A stretch of 64,000 nt of DNA. Origin: Solimonas sp047605265. Lineage in GTDB: Bacteria; Pseudomonadota; Gammaproteobacteria; Nevskiales; Nevskiaceae. Of this stretch, positions 52,790 to 61,027 are shown piece after piece (positions within the stretch are counted from its first letter, which is position 1; each line of letters begins with the position of its first letter). The stretch is taken from positions 31,704-95,703 of the forward strand of contig JASGFY010000005.1 in the NCBI GenBank assembly GCA_047605265.1. The letters run 5' to 3'. The notes under the pieces were generated by a model. It was not told the origin of the DNA. It did not search any database and was given only the letters and a program-made list of their open reading frames with translations. The translations under genes and the position numbers were made by a program.

Positions 52790-52798
52790 TGCTAGAAT
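52790..52798 (+). promoter_or_regulatory. ppa extended -10 promoter candidate
   Basis: TGCTAGAAT contains an extended -10 (TGn) before TAGAAT (five of six). Extended -10 promoters can work without a good -35; TTGCAA lies too far upstream (20-base spacer). Inverted ATTTGC/GCAAAT motifs surround it. Transcription would begin near 52805, about 75 bases before ppa. Confidence 0.5.
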
Positions 52799-52879
52799 TC
52801 CGTCCCCGAGTCCGCAGCCGCCACCGGCGCCGCGTTCGGCCCCAACCTTAAACATTCTCACCAGATCAGGAACGCGACC

Positions 52880-53410
52880 ATGGGTTTTGAAGCACTGGGT
52901 CCGGGCAGCAAGGCTCCGGAAGAGTTTTACGTTGTCATCGAGATCCCGGCCTACGGTCCGCCGGTGAAGTACGAAGTCGACAAGGAAACCGGCCTGCTGA
53001 TGGTCGACCGCTTCATGAACGTGGCGATGAGCTATCCGGCGAACTACGGCTACGTACCGCAGACGCTGTCGGGCGACGGCGATCCGGTCGACGTGCTCGT
53101 CGTCACGCCGCACCCGGTCGTCGCCGGCAGCGTCATCAAGTGCCGCGCCGTCGCCGTGCTCGACACCGAGGACGAGAAAGGCACCGACGCCAAGCTGCTC
53201 GCCGTGCCGGTCGACAAGGTCTCGAACAACGCCTACGACCATCTGCGCGACCTCGCCGACGTGCCGGCGCGCGTCAAGAACGAGATCGAGCACTTCTACA
53301 GCTCCTACAAGGCACTGGAGAAGGGCAAGTGGGTCAAGCTCGCCGGCTGGCGCGACGCCGCCGCCGCGAAGCAGGAAATCGCCAACGGCATCAAGGCGTA
53401 CACGAAGTAA
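52880..53410 (+). CDS. ppa: Inorganic diphosphatase, soluble family I
   Basis: Ppa hydrolyses pyrophosphate released by biosynthetic reactions. The protein has 176 residues, exactly the usual length (E. coli 176). Conserved YVVIEIPAYGPPVKYEVDK, the Mg-binding GDGDPVDVLVV, DTEDEKGTDAKLLAVP and FYSSYKALEKGKWVK are present. It ends 23 bases before a strong terminator. Confidence 0.97.
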   Translation: MGFEALGPGSKAPEEFYVVIEIPAYGPPVKYEVDKETGLLMVDRFMNVAMSYPANYGYVPQTLSGDGDPVDVLVVTPHPVVAGSVIKCRAVAVLDTEDEKGTDAKLLAVPVDKVSNNAYDHLRDLADVPARVKNEIEHFYSSYKALEKGKWVKLAGWRDAAAAKQEIANGIKAYTK

Positions 53411-53433
53411 GCCCGCCGCAGAGGGGATGCGCA

Positions 53434-53461
53434 GCGGCCGGCGTCTGCCGGCCGCTTTTTT
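53434..53461 (+). terminator. ppa rho-independent terminator
   Basis: GCGGCCGGC and GCCGGCCGC form a perfect 9-bp stem with a GTCT loop, followed by TTTTTT. Confidence 0.92.
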
Positions 53462-53499
53462 GAGGCGGCGATCGACGTGTTCAGGACGGACTACGGGGT

Positions 53500-53767
53500 G
53501 CGCGTCGTCAATCGGGATCCATCATCCGGACGCGGAATTCGGTATTGCTCGGACATTACCCGCGGCTCCTCGCACGCCGTGGCCTGGATTGCTCGATGAC
53601 CGGCGGCGACGACTCTGCCATCAGAACGCCTTGACCGAGCGCGTCAACGCGATCCTGAAGACCGGACTGCTGCTGCAAAAACCCTTGACCTGGAGCAAGC
53701 CAGACGGATGCTGCGCGAGTCCGTCGCCATCCATAACGGCGAGCGCCCCATCTTTCACTCAAAATGA
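53500..53767 (+). pseudogene. IS3-family transposase (OrfB) C-terminal remnant with frameshifts
   Basis: Pieces of an IS3-type integrase are readable in different plus frames: IHHPDA then GIRYCSDITRGSS, LDCSMTGGDDSA, NALTERVNAILKTGLLLQKP and DLEQARRMLRESVAIHNGERP, ending at TGA 53767. They match the order of the OrfB C-terminus (IHHSDRG...YCS, SMT, ENALAERVNGILK, VAIYNxERPH). At least two frame changes and loss of the rest make it a relic. No terminal inverted repeats or target duplication are evident. It lies between ppa and ctaB. Confidence 0.8.
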
Positions 53768-53785
53768 AAACGCCCGATGTCGGGC
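53761..53785 (-). terminator. Terminator downstream of ctaB
   Basis: On the minus strand GCCCG-ACAT-CGGGC is followed by GTTTTCATTTT. It lies about 55 bases beyond the ctaB stop and overlaps the end of the transposase relic. Confidence 0.7.
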
Positions 53786-53838
53786 ATCAGGCGTCAGTTG
53801 TTCAGCAACTTTTACCCTCTCAATAGGTGCCAACCTAT

Positions 53839-54762
53839 TCAGGACGGATCCCGGAACCACTGCGCCAGGTAATGATCGACCAGCAGCAGGGTGAAGATGC
53901 CCATCAGATAGACGATCGAATACGCGAAGGTCTTCATCGGCAGTCCCGGACGCGGCCGCCACTTGAGCCGGATCGCGTAATACAGGAAAACGGCGTTCAG
54001 CAGTACGGCGCCGATCAGGTAGATCCAGCCCGACATCGCCGTCGCCCACGGCAGCAGAGACACCAGGAACAGCAGGATCGTGTAGAGCAGCACCTGCGTG
54101 CGCGTGAACTCGATGCCGTGCGTGACCGGCAGCATCGGGATGTCGACCTTGGCGTATTCGTCGCGTCGCTCGATCGCCAGCGCCCAGAAGTGCGGCGGCG
54201 TCCAGATGAAGATGATCGCGAACAGGATCAGCGCGTGCGCGTGGACCTCGCCGGTCACCGCAACCCAGCCGAGCAGCGGCGGCGCCGCGCCGGCCGCGCC
54301 GCCGATGACGATGTTCTGCGGCGTCGCACGCTTCAGGTACAGCGTGTAGACGCCGGCGTAGCCGATCAGCGTGAACTGTGTCAGCACCGCCGCCAGCGGA
54401 TTGCAGAGGAACCACAGCACCGCGAAGCCGGCGATGCCGAGCACGGTCGCGAAGGCGATCGATTCGGTCATCGTCAGGCGGCCGGTGACCAGCGGCCGGC
54501 CGCAGGTGCGCGCCATGCGCGCGTCGATGTTGCGGTCGATGATCTGATTGATCGCCGCCGCGCTCGAGGCCTGCAGGGCGATGCCGAGCGTGCCCCACAG
54601 CAGCGCGCCCCAGGGCGGCAGGCCCGGCACGGCGAGGAACATGCCGACGATCGCCGTGAAGACGATCAGCATGACGACGCGCGGCTTGCACAGCTCGTAG
54701 TACTCGTGCAGGCGCGACGGCGTCTTGTGCGCGGCGCCCATCGTCTCGCTGCCCGCGGCCAT
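53839..54762 (-). CDS. ctaB: Protoheme IX farnesyltransferase (heme O synthase)
   Basis: CtaB transfers a farnesyl group to heme B, giving heme O, the precursor of heme A for cytochrome oxidase. The protein has 307 residues with about nine transmembrane segments, the UbiA-type NQIIDRNIDARMART aspartate motif, VYTLYLKRATPQNIVIGG and IIFIWTPPHFWALA. The ATG 54762 shares a base with the ctaA stop. Last gene of the oxidase region. Confidence 0.96.
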   Translation of the reverse strand: MAAGSETMGAAHKTPSRLHEYYELCKPRVVMLIVFTAIVGMFLAVPGLPPWGALLWGTLGIALQASSAAAINQIIDRNIDARMARTCGRPLVTGRLTMTESIAFATVLGIAGFAVLWFLCNPLAAVLTQFTLIGYAGVYTLYLKRATPQNIVIGGAAGAAPPLLGWVAVTGEVHAHALILFAIIFIWTPPHFWALAIERRDEYAKVDIPMLPVTHGIEFTRTQVLLYTILLFLVSLLPWATAMSGWIYLIGAVLLNAVFLYYAIRLKWRPRPGLPMKTFAYSIVYLMGIFTLLLVDHYLAQWFRDPS

Positions 54763-55763
54763 CAGGCGGCGCGCCGCCACGCGCAGAAGTTCAGCACGAC
54801 CAGCGTGCCGAGCAGCAGTTCGGCGCCGAGGTTGTGCGCGGCGGCGAGCAGCAGCGGCAGCTGGAAATGGACGACGCTGACGCCGAGCGTGACCTGCAGG
54901 GCCAGCGCGGCGAGCACCGCGCCGCCGAACGCACGCCACTGTGGCGAACCGCCGCGACGCAGCAGCCAGACGCCGAGCGAAACGAGCATCAGCGTGACGA
55001 TCAGCGCGCCGACGCGGTGGAAGTAGTGGATCGTCACGCGCGCGCGGGCGTCGAGCACGCCGTGCTCGTAGTTGATGCCGAGGCCGCGCCACAGCGTGAA
55101 CGCTTCCTTCACGTCGAGCTGCGGCAGATACGTACCCTGGCAGGTCGGCAGATCCGGGCAGGCGAGCGCGGCGTAGTTGGTGCTGGTCCAGCCGCCGAGG
55201 AAGATCTGGCAGGCGACGACGAGCAGCGCGGCGAACGCGAACGCGCGCAGGCCGCGCGGCGCGACGGGCGGCACCTGCGTGCTCGCGTCGCGCGGCCGCG
55301 TCGACAACCACATCCACAGCAGCAGCGAGAACGTCGACATGCCGCCGAGCAGATGGCCGGTCACCGCCAGCGGTTTGAGCTGCCAGGTCACCGTCCACAT
55401 GCCGAGGATGCCCTGGAAGATCACGAGCAGCACGAGCAGCCACGGCAGCACGCGAGGCCGGCCGGCGCCCTTGATGAACAGACTCGATACCGCGAGCACG
55501 ACGATGAACACGCCCAGCGTCTCGGCGAGATAGCGGTGGATCATCTCCTTCCAGGCCTTCGGCGCCTCGACGGGCCGGTCCGGGAAACGCTGCTGCGCGG
55601 CGGCGACCTCATGGCTGGCTTCGGGCACCGTCAGATGGCCGTAGCAGCCCGGCCAGTCGGGGCAGCCGAGGCCGGCGTCCGACAGGCGCACGTAGGCGCC
55701 GACGACGACGAGGCAGAAGCACCAGACGACGGCCAGGAGATTGAGACGGCGGAACCAGAGCAT
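54762..55763 (-). CDS. ctaA: Heme A synthase
   Basis: CtaA oxidises the C8 methyl of heme O to make heme A. The protein has 333 residues and eight transmembrane segments in two similar halves. The conserved histidines lie in IHRYLAETLG, GHLLGGMSTF, IHYFHRVGAL and AHNLGAELL, and two cysteine pairs in CPDWPGC and CPDLPTC match the type with disulfide-linked loops. Confidence 0.96.
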   Translation of the reverse strand: MLWFRRLNLLAVVWCFCLVVVGAYVRLSDAGLGCPDWPGCYGHLTVPEASHEVAAAQQRFPDRPVEAPKAWKEMIHRYLAETLGVFIVVLAVSSLFIKGAGRPRVLPWLLVLLVIFQGILGMWTVTWQLKPLAVTGHLLGGMSTFSLLLWMWLSTRPRDASTQVPPVAPRGLRAFAFAALLVVACQIFLGGWTSTNYAALACPDLPTCQGTYLPQLDVKEAFTLWRGLGINYEHGVLDARARVTIHYFHRVGALIVTLMLVSLGVWLLRRGGSPQWRAFGGAVLAALALQVTLGVSVVHFQLPLLLAAAHNLGAELLLGTLVVLNFCAWRRAA

Positions 55764-55877
55764 GAGGGCAGCGTGCGGGGCAAATAAGAAGGCGGTCCGC
55801 AGCGCGGCCCGCCTCGCCGCGCGAATTTTAACCGATCGCCACCGGCGAGGCGCCGGGCCCGGCGTCCGGCGTCTCGC

Positions 55878-56507
55878 TCAGCCGATCTGCGAGATGCTCA
55901 GGAGCTTTTTGATGTCCTTGAGCACGTTCTTGTAGTCGAGCGCCCGGCCGTCGATCTGCGCCGGATAGACCATCAGCCAGTTGCCGAGCGGATCGATCAG
56001 GTAGACCGCCTGCGGCTGGACGCCGTCCTTCTGCAGGAAGGTCCGCAATAGCGGCGCGCCGGATTCGGCATAGAGCTGCAGGTCCGGATGCGTCCCGGCC
56101 AGCTGCGTGTGCAGCGCCGGCAACGCCGCGGCGTCCGGCGCGAGATAGACGCGCTGCACGCGCGCGCGCTTCTCGTTGAGCAGGATGCGAATCTGGCGGA
56201 ACTGGAACAGCTTGTCGGCGCAGGACGCGTCGCAGGCGTCGTCGCCGGGATACAGATAGGTCCAGCGTCCGCGCAGCGCCTCGCGATCGACAGTCTTGCC
56301 AGCGGCATCGACCAGGGCGAGATCCGCCGGCAGCGGCCGCGCCGGATCGACGAGCCGACCGTAGTTCGTGCGGGCCTGAGGGACGAGCTGCGGGAAGCCG
56401 AAGTAAAGGACGATGGCCGCCAGCAACGGGCCGAAGAACAGCGCGGCCAGCAACAAAAGCTGACCGCGGCCGCGAGGGACTTGGCTCATGAAAAACAGAG
56501 GGCTCAC
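55878..56507 (-). CDS. SCO/thioredoxin-like protein of the cytochrome oxidase cluster
   Basis: The 209-residue protein has an N-terminal transmembrane anchor (QLLLLAALFFGPLLAAIVLYF) and a periplasmic thioredoxin-like domain (WTYLYPGDDACDASCADKLFQFRQIRILL; VYLIDPLGNWLMVYP). CDASC is a possible copper or redox cysteine pair like the CxxxC of SCO proteins. SCO factors deliver copper to the CuA site of subunit II, matching the context between surf1 and ctaA. GTG 56507 overlaps the surf1 stop; ATG 56489 is equally possible. Confidence 0.8.
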   Translation of the reverse strand: MSPLFFMSQVPRGRGQLLLLAALFFGPLLAAIVLYFGFPQLVPQARTNYGRLVDPARPLPADLALVDAAGKTVDREALRGRWTYLYPGDDACDASCADKLFQFRQIRILLNEKRARVQRVYLAPDAAALPALHTQLAGTHPDLQLYAESGAPLLRTFLQKDGVQPQAVYLIDPLGNWLMVYPAQIDGRALDYKNVLKDIKKLLSISQIG

Positions 56508-57241
56508 GTCAGGTGGGACTCGGCAGAACGAGGTTGGGGCACGCGAAAACTCAGTTTGACGAAGATCGCGATCAGCGTCAGCGTGAACGCGAACCATTGC
56601 GCGGCGTAGCCGTAGTGCTTGGCCGGCTGCAGATCCGGGGCCGTCTGCCAGGCCCGCACGAAGCCGTCCGGCGCATCGGCGTCCATCAGCATCAGGCCCT
56701 GCGCGACGGACTCGCCGTACAGGCAGTGCAGATCGGCCACCGTCGGATATTGCACGACGCGCGGCCATGGCGCCGTCGCGCAATTATCGGCCTTGAGGCG
56801 CAAGCCGGGCTCGGGCAGCGTGCGCCAGTAGCCGCGCACTTCACGCGCCGCCGCATCGATCGCCAGCGTCTGCGCCCGCGAAGCGGCGTCGCGCGCGATC
56901 CAGCCGCGATCGACGATCACCAAGCCGCCGTCGTCCTGCACGAACGGCGTCCACACATGATAGCCCGGCTGGCCATCGTGGCTCTGGTTGTCGAGCAGCA
57001 GCTGGCGACGATCATCGAAGTGTCCCTTCACATATATGCGTTCGACCTGACCCGCCTGCGCGACCATGCCGGGATCGATGCGCTGCGCAGGCTGCTCGGC
57101 GGCGTGCGCGTAATGATCGAGCAGCGCCTGCTTGGCGAAGCCGCGGCGCAATTGCCACAGGCCGAGCGCGATCATCAGCGCGCTGAGCGCGACGACGACG
57201 AGCAGGGCCCACGCCGCAGGCCGGAATTTCTTGTGTGCCAT
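56504..57241 (-). CDS. SURF1 family cytochrome oxidase assembly protein
   Basis: Surf1 assists heme A insertion into oxidase subunit I. The protein has 245 residues with two transmembrane segments flanking a periplasmic domain. Conserved features are GLWQLRRG, GYHVWTPFV, VIVDRGWIARD and C-terminal KHYGYAAQWFAFTLTL. ATG 57241 has a strong GGGAGGA ribosome site. It diverges from the DUF2909 gene. Confidence 0.94.
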   Translation of the reverse strand: MAHKKFRPAAWALLVVVALSALMIALGLWQLRRGFAKQALLDHYAHAAEQPAQRIDPGMVAQAGQVERIYVKGHFDDRRQLLLDNQSHDGQPGYHVWTPFVQDDGGLVIVDRGWIARDAASRAQTLAIDAAAREVRGYWRTLPEPGLRLKADNCATAPWPRVVQYPTVADLHCLYGESVAQGLMLMDADAPDGFVRAWQTAPDLQPAKHYGYAAQWFAFTLTLIAIFVKLSFRVPQPRSAESHLT

Positions 57242-57309
57242 GTCCAGTCCTCCCCGCCGCGATCGATGCATCGCGCTCGCAACGCACCGGCATCGAGGCC
57301 GGTGCGGCG

Positions 57310-57315
57310 CTATCA
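57310..57315 (+). promoter_or_regulatory. Possible -10 element upstream of the DUF2909 gene
   Basis: TATCAT (five of six) lies 43 bases before the ATG at 57358. No -35 evident. Confidence 0.25.
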
Positions 57316-57357
57316 TGCCGGCAAATCCACGCTTTGTCCGCCGCGACGGCGCACGTC

Positions 57358-57567
57358 ATGCTCGTCAAAACCGTCATCGTCGTCCTGCTGATCGCCGTCG
57401 TCGTCGCGTTGCTGACGAGCATGATCTTCCTCGTCCGCGATCCGAGCTCGCGCCGGCGCACGCTGACCGGCCTGAAGATCCGCATCGCGCTGTCGGTCAC
57501 GCTGCTGATCTTCGTCGTGCTCTCGTATTGCATGGGCTGGATTCATCCGCATGGACCCGTGCCGTAA
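57358..57567 (+). CDS. Twin-transmembrane protein, DUF2909 type
   Basis: The 69-residue protein consists of two transmembrane helices (LVKTVIVVLLIAVVVALLTS and a second, IRIALSVTLLIFVVLSYCM) joined by a basic loop RDPSSRRRTLTG. This is the DUF2909/twin-TM family habitually found within gammaproteobacterial cytochrome oxidase clusters, probably a small assembly or stability factor. It stands alone on the plus strand, and its stop codon lies in a perfect inverted repeat. Confidence 0.8.
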   Translation: MLVKTVIVVLLIAVVVALLTSMIFLVRDPSSRRRTLTGLKIRIALSVTLLIFVVLSYCMGWIHPHGPVP

Positions 57568-57595
57568 AACGGTCCGGTGAACAGTTTTACGGCAC
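57559..57595 (+). repeat. Perfect 12-bp inverted repeat over the DUF2909 stop codon
   Basis: GTGCCGTAAAAC (57559-57570) and GTTTTACGGCAC (57584-57595) are exact reverse complements with a 13-base loop. The TAA stop of the DUF2909 gene lies inside the left arm. No T-run follows, so it is not a standard terminator. Confidence 0.7.
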
Positions 57596-57677
57596 CAGCG
57601 GGCGGCCATGGTGGATCATCGCGAAGAATTCCCGCCAGGGACGGCATCGACGATACCTCTCGCCGCAAACGTCCCCA

Positions 57678-57710
57678 TGAAAAAGGCGACCCGAAGGTCG
57701 CCTTTCTCGT
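57678..57710 (-). terminator. Terminator of the coxB-ctaE operon
   Basis: GGCGACC and GGTCGCC form a 7-bp stem with a four-base loop, followed on the minus strand by TTTTTCAT. It is 25 bases beyond the ctaE stop. The plus side (TTTCTC) is weaker but could also stop read-through from the DUF2909 gene. Confidence 0.85.
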
Positions 57711-57726
57711 TTGCGGCTTTCCGGCT

Positions 57727-58614
57727 TCAGAGCCAGTAGACGACGACGAACAGGCCGAGCCAGACCACGTCGACGAAGTGCCAGTACCAGGCCACGCCTT
57801 CGAAACCGAAGTGCGAGTCCGGCTTGAAGTGGCCTTTCATCAGGCGCAGCGTGATGGTGATCAGCATGATCGTGCCGAGCGTGACGTGCATGCCGTGGAA
57901 GCCGGTCAGCATGAAGAAGGTCGAACCGTAGACGCCGGAGTGGAGCGTCAGGTTCAGCTCGGTGTAGGCCTCGAGGTATTCGTGCGCCTGGAAGTAGAGG
58001 AAGGCCACGCCGAAGCCGACCGTCGCCCACATCCACAGGATGCACGGCAGGCGCTTGCCGGCTTTCAGCGCGTGGTGAGCCAGCGTGATCGTCACGCCCG
58101 AACTCAGCAGCAGAATGGTGTTCAGCAGCGGCACGCTGAAGGCCGGGATGGTCTGGAACGCGCCGCCGGCATTGGCCGGACCGTTCGACGGCCAGACAGC
58201 CTCGAAGCCCGGCCACAGGAACAGGTTGGTCGCGACCTTGGCGCCCTCGCCGCCGAGCCACGGCAGCGACAGCTCGCGCGCGTAGAACAGCGCGCCGAAA
58301 AACGCGCCGAAGAACATCACCTCGGAGAAGATGAACCAGGACATGCCCCAGCGGTAGGTGCGATCGACCTGCGCGCTGTACTGGCCGCCCTCGCTCTCCG
58401 ACACGATGTCGCGGAACCACAGGAAGATCACGGCGATCGCCAGCGCGCCGCCGAAATAGATCGGCAGCGGACCGATATGGTCGTCCTCGAGGAAACTCGA
58501 AACGCCGGCGACCAGGCAGACCAGCGCCGCGGTCAGGATGAACGGCCACACGCTCGGCGCGGGGACGAAGTAGCGCTCGTTCCGATGCGCGTCGTGCGCG
58601 GCAGAGGCTCCCAT
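57727..58614 (-). CDS. ctaE: Cytochrome c oxidase subunit III
   Basis: Subunit III stabilises the catalytic core of the aa3/caa3 oxidase. The protein has 295 residues with seven transmembrane segments. It has the family segments YRWGMSWFIFSEVMFFGAFFGALFYA (split here as YRWGMSWFIFSE and VMFFGAFFG), THHALKAGKR-like TLAHHALKAG, GSTFFMLTGFHGMHVTLGT and C-terminal WYWHFVDVVWLGLFVVVYWL. It starts 14 bases after the ctaG stop. Confidence 0.97.
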   Translation of the reverse strand: MGASAAHDAHRNERYFVPAPSVWPFILTAALVCLVAGVSSFLEDDHIGPLPIYFGGALAIAVIFLWFRDIVSESEGGQYSAQVDRTYRWGMSWFIFSEVMFFGAFFGALFYARELSLPWLGGEGAKVATNLFLWPGFEAVWPSNGPANAGGAFQTIPAFSVPLLNTILLLSSGVTITLAHHALKAGKRLPCILWMWATVGFGVAFLYFQAHEYLEAYTELNLTLHSGVYGSTFFMLTGFHGMHVTLGTIMLITITLRLMKGHFKPDSHFGFEGVAWYWHFVDVVWLGLFVVVYWL

Positions 58615-58628
58615 GACTATCTCCTGTC

Positions 58629-59171
58629 TCAGTTCTTCCGTGCGACGTCAGTGACGTCGAAAAAAGTATAGGCCAGCGTGATGCGGTCGATATCCCGCGG
58701 CAACGCCGGGTCCAGCGTGAACACAACTGGCATGTGCCGCTCTTCGCCGACCGCGAACGACTGGCGCGAGAAGCAGAAGCATTCGGTCTTGTGCAGGTAC
58801 TGCGCGGCGTCGGCCGGCGCGATATTGGGCACCGCCTGCGCGACGATCGCGTGGTCCTGCGTATTGGCGAAGTCGAAGCTCACCGTCGTCATCTGTCCAG
58901 GGTGAATCGCCACCTGCGCCTGGTCGGCGGAGAACTTCCACGGCCGCCCGCCGTTGACGGTGGTCAGGAACTCGACCGTCACCGTGCGGCTGCCGTCGAC
59001 GGCGACCGGCTTGACGGCGGACGCTTCGTTCGCGACGCGGCCGTTGAGGCCGATCGCGTAGCACAGCCTGTTGTACAGCGGCACCGTCGCGAAGCCGAAT
59101 CCGAACATGCCGGCCGTGACGAACAGCAGGCGCAGCCAGTGATCGCGGTTGCGGCGCTGCAGCCCGTTCAT
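58629..59171 (-). CDS. ctaG: Cytochrome c oxidase assembly protein CtaG (Cox11 family)
   Basis: CtaG/Cox11 inserts copper into the CuB site of subunit I. The protein has 180 residues with one N-terminal transmembrane segment (about 13-31). The copper-binding cysteines are in TECFCFSRQ, and NIAPADAAQYLHK and YTFFDVTD are conserved. The ATG 59171 overlaps the stop of the 35-codon small gene. Confidence 0.96.
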   Translation of the reverse strand: MNGLQRRNRDHWLRLLFVTAGMFGFGFATVPLYNRLCYAIGLNGRVANEASAVKPVAVDGSRTVTVEFLTTVNGGRPWKFSADQAQVAIHPGQMTTVSFDFANTQDHAIVAQAVPNIAPADAAQYLHKTECFCFSRQSFAVGEERHMPVVFTLDPALPRDIDRITLAYTFFDVTDVARKN

Positions 59172-59275
59172 GGGTGCGCGACCGAGTAGACGAATCCGCC
59201 GAGCACCGCCGCGGCGAGCGCGATATGCACCCAGAACAGCAGGACGTTGCGGCGCGAGCGGGTCTTGTCGTTCAT
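59168..59275 (-). CDS. Small single-membrane-span protein of the oxidase cluster
   Basis: This is a 35-codon frame between ctaD and ctaG. The product is a basic N-terminus (MNDKTRSRRN) and one hydrophobic span (VLLFWVHIALAAAVLGGFVY). Its stop overlaps the ctaG start as ATGA, indicating translational coupling. Small one-span proteins at this position occur in related clusters and are annotated as oxidase small assembly proteins. No motif confirms a role. Confidence 0.7.
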   Translation of the reverse strand: MNDKTRSRRNVLLFWVHIALAAAVLGGFVYSVAHP

Positions 59276-59319
59276 CGTTCGGCTGGCCGGCCCGCGGCGG
59301 CGGGCGATCCGGCGGCTCG

Positions 59320-60996
59320 TCAGTGATGCGTCGCTTCGGCGTCGTGCACGCCGGTGACTTCCGCCGCCGGCAGCGCCGGCGGATCCTCGAAAGTGTGGTA
59401 CGGCGCCGGCGACGGCACCGTCCACTCGAGGCCGCGCGCGCCTTCCCAGACGCGGGCCGGCGCCGTCCGCTTGCGGCCGAACCAGCCGTAGCAGCAGGCG
59501 AGCATGTTGAAGATGAAGATGAACTGCGAGAGGAAGAAGCCGAACGCGCCGATCGAGCTGATCACGTTGAAGTCCGTGAACTGCACGGCGTAGTCCGGCA
59601 CGCGGCGCTGCATGCCGGCCAGGCCGGCGAAGTGCTGCGGGAAGAACGTCAGGTTGATGAAGATCGCCGACAGCCAGAAATGCCATTTGCCGGCGGCCTC
59701 GTTGTACAGGCGGCCGGTCCACTTCGGGATCCAGTAATAGATCGCCGCGATGATCGAGAACACCGCGCCCGGCACCAGCACGTAGTGGAAGTGCGCGACG
59801 ACGAAGTAAGTGTCGTGGTACTGGAAATCGACCGGCGTCATCGCCAGCATCAGGCCCGAGAAGCCACCGATCGTGAACAGGAACACGAAGCCGAGCGCGA
59901 ACAGCATCGGCGTCTCGAAGGTCAGCGAGCCGCGCCACATGGTCGCCACCCAGTTGAACACCTTCACGCCGGTCGGCACGGCGATCAGCATGGTCGCAAA
60001 CATGAAGAACAGCTCACCGGCCAGCGGCATGCCGACCGTGAACATGTGGTGCGCCCAGACGATGAACGACAGAAAGCCGATCGCCGCCGTCGCGTACACC
60101 ATCGAGTCGTAGCCGAACAGCGGCTTGCGCGCGAAGGTCGGGATGATGGTCGAGACCACGCCGAACGCCGGCAGGATGAGGATGTAGACCTCGGGGTGGC
60201 CGAAGAACCAGAACACGTGCTGGAACATCACCGGATCACCGCCGCCGGCCGCCGTGAAGAAGCTGGTGCCGAAGTACTTGTCGGTGAGCAGCATGGTCAC
60301 CGCACCGGCGAGCACCGGCATGACGGCGATCAGGAGGTACGCCGTGATCAGCCAGGTCCACACGAACAGCGGCATCTTCAGCAGCGTCATGCCCGGCGTG
60401 CGCATGTTGAGGATGGTCACCACGACGTTGATGGCGCCGGTGATCGACGAGATGCCGAGCAGGTGGACCGAGAAGATCAGGAACGGAAAGGCGTTGCCGG
60501 TCTGCAGCATCAGCGGCGGATACATCGTCCAGCCGCCGGCCGGACCGCCGCCTTCCATGAACAGCGTCGACAGCATCATCGCGAAGCCGAACGGCAGGAT
60601 CCAGAAACCCCAGTTGTTGACGCGCGGCAGGGCCAGATCCGAACAGCCGATCATCATCGGCACCATCCAGTTGGCGAGGCCGACGAAACCCGGCATGACG
60701 CCGCCGAAGATCATCACCAGCGCGTGCATCGTCGTCATCGAGTTGAAGAACTCGGGCTGCACGAACTGCATGCCGGGATGGAACAGCTCGGCGCGGATGA
60801 TCAGCGACATGATGCCGCCGACGAAGAACATGGTGAACGAGAAGAACAGGTACAGCGTACCCAGGTCCTTGTGGTTCGTCGTCTTGATCCAGCGCATGAT
60901 GCCCTTGTCGGGACCGTGGTGCGCATGGCCATCGTGACCATGGGCATGGCCGTGCGTGTGATCGTCGTGCCCGTGCTGCTCGTGTACTGTCGCCAT
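59320..60996 (-). CDS. ctaD: Cytochrome c oxidase subunit I
   Basis: This is the catalytic heme-copper subunit with heme a, heme a3 and CuB. The protein has 558 residues and 12 transmembrane segments, with a His-rich N-terminus (HDDHTHGHAHGHDGHAHH). CuB and heme ligands are in WFFGHPEVYILILPAFG, WAHHMFTVGM and VAHFHYVLV. The EVYI segment (in GHPEVY) carries the D- and K-channel-associated residues of the A-type family. It is 31 bases after coxB. Confidence 0.97.
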   Translation of the reverse strand: MATVHEQHGHDDHTHGHAHGHDGHAHHGPDKGIMRWIKTTNHKDLGTLYLFFSFTMFFVGGIMSLIIRAELFHPGMQFVQPEFFNSMTTMHALVMIFGGVMPGFVGLANWMVPMMIGCSDLALPRVNNWGFWILPFGFAMMLSTLFMEGGGPAGGWTMYPPLMLQTGNAFPFLIFSVHLLGISSITGAINVVVTILNMRTPGMTLLKMPLFVWTWLITAYLLIAVMPVLAGAVTMLLTDKYFGTSFFTAAGGGDPVMFQHVFWFFGHPEVYILILPAFGVVSTIIPTFARKPLFGYDSMVYATAAIGFLSFIVWAHHMFTVGMPLAGELFFMFATMLIAVPTGVKVFNWVATMWRGSLTFETPMLFALGFVFLFTIGGFSGLMLAMTPVDFQYHDTYFVVAHFHYVLVPGAVFSIIAAIYYWIPKWTGRLYNEAAGKWHFWLSAIFINLTFFPQHFAGLAGMQRRVPDYAVQFTDFNVISSIGAFGFFLSQFIFIFNMLACCYGWFGRKRTAPARVWEGARGLEWTVPSPAPYHTFEDPPALPAAEVTGVHDAEATHH

Positions 60997-61027
60997 TGCG
61001 GGACTCCTGATTTCTCTCTAGCGCGGC

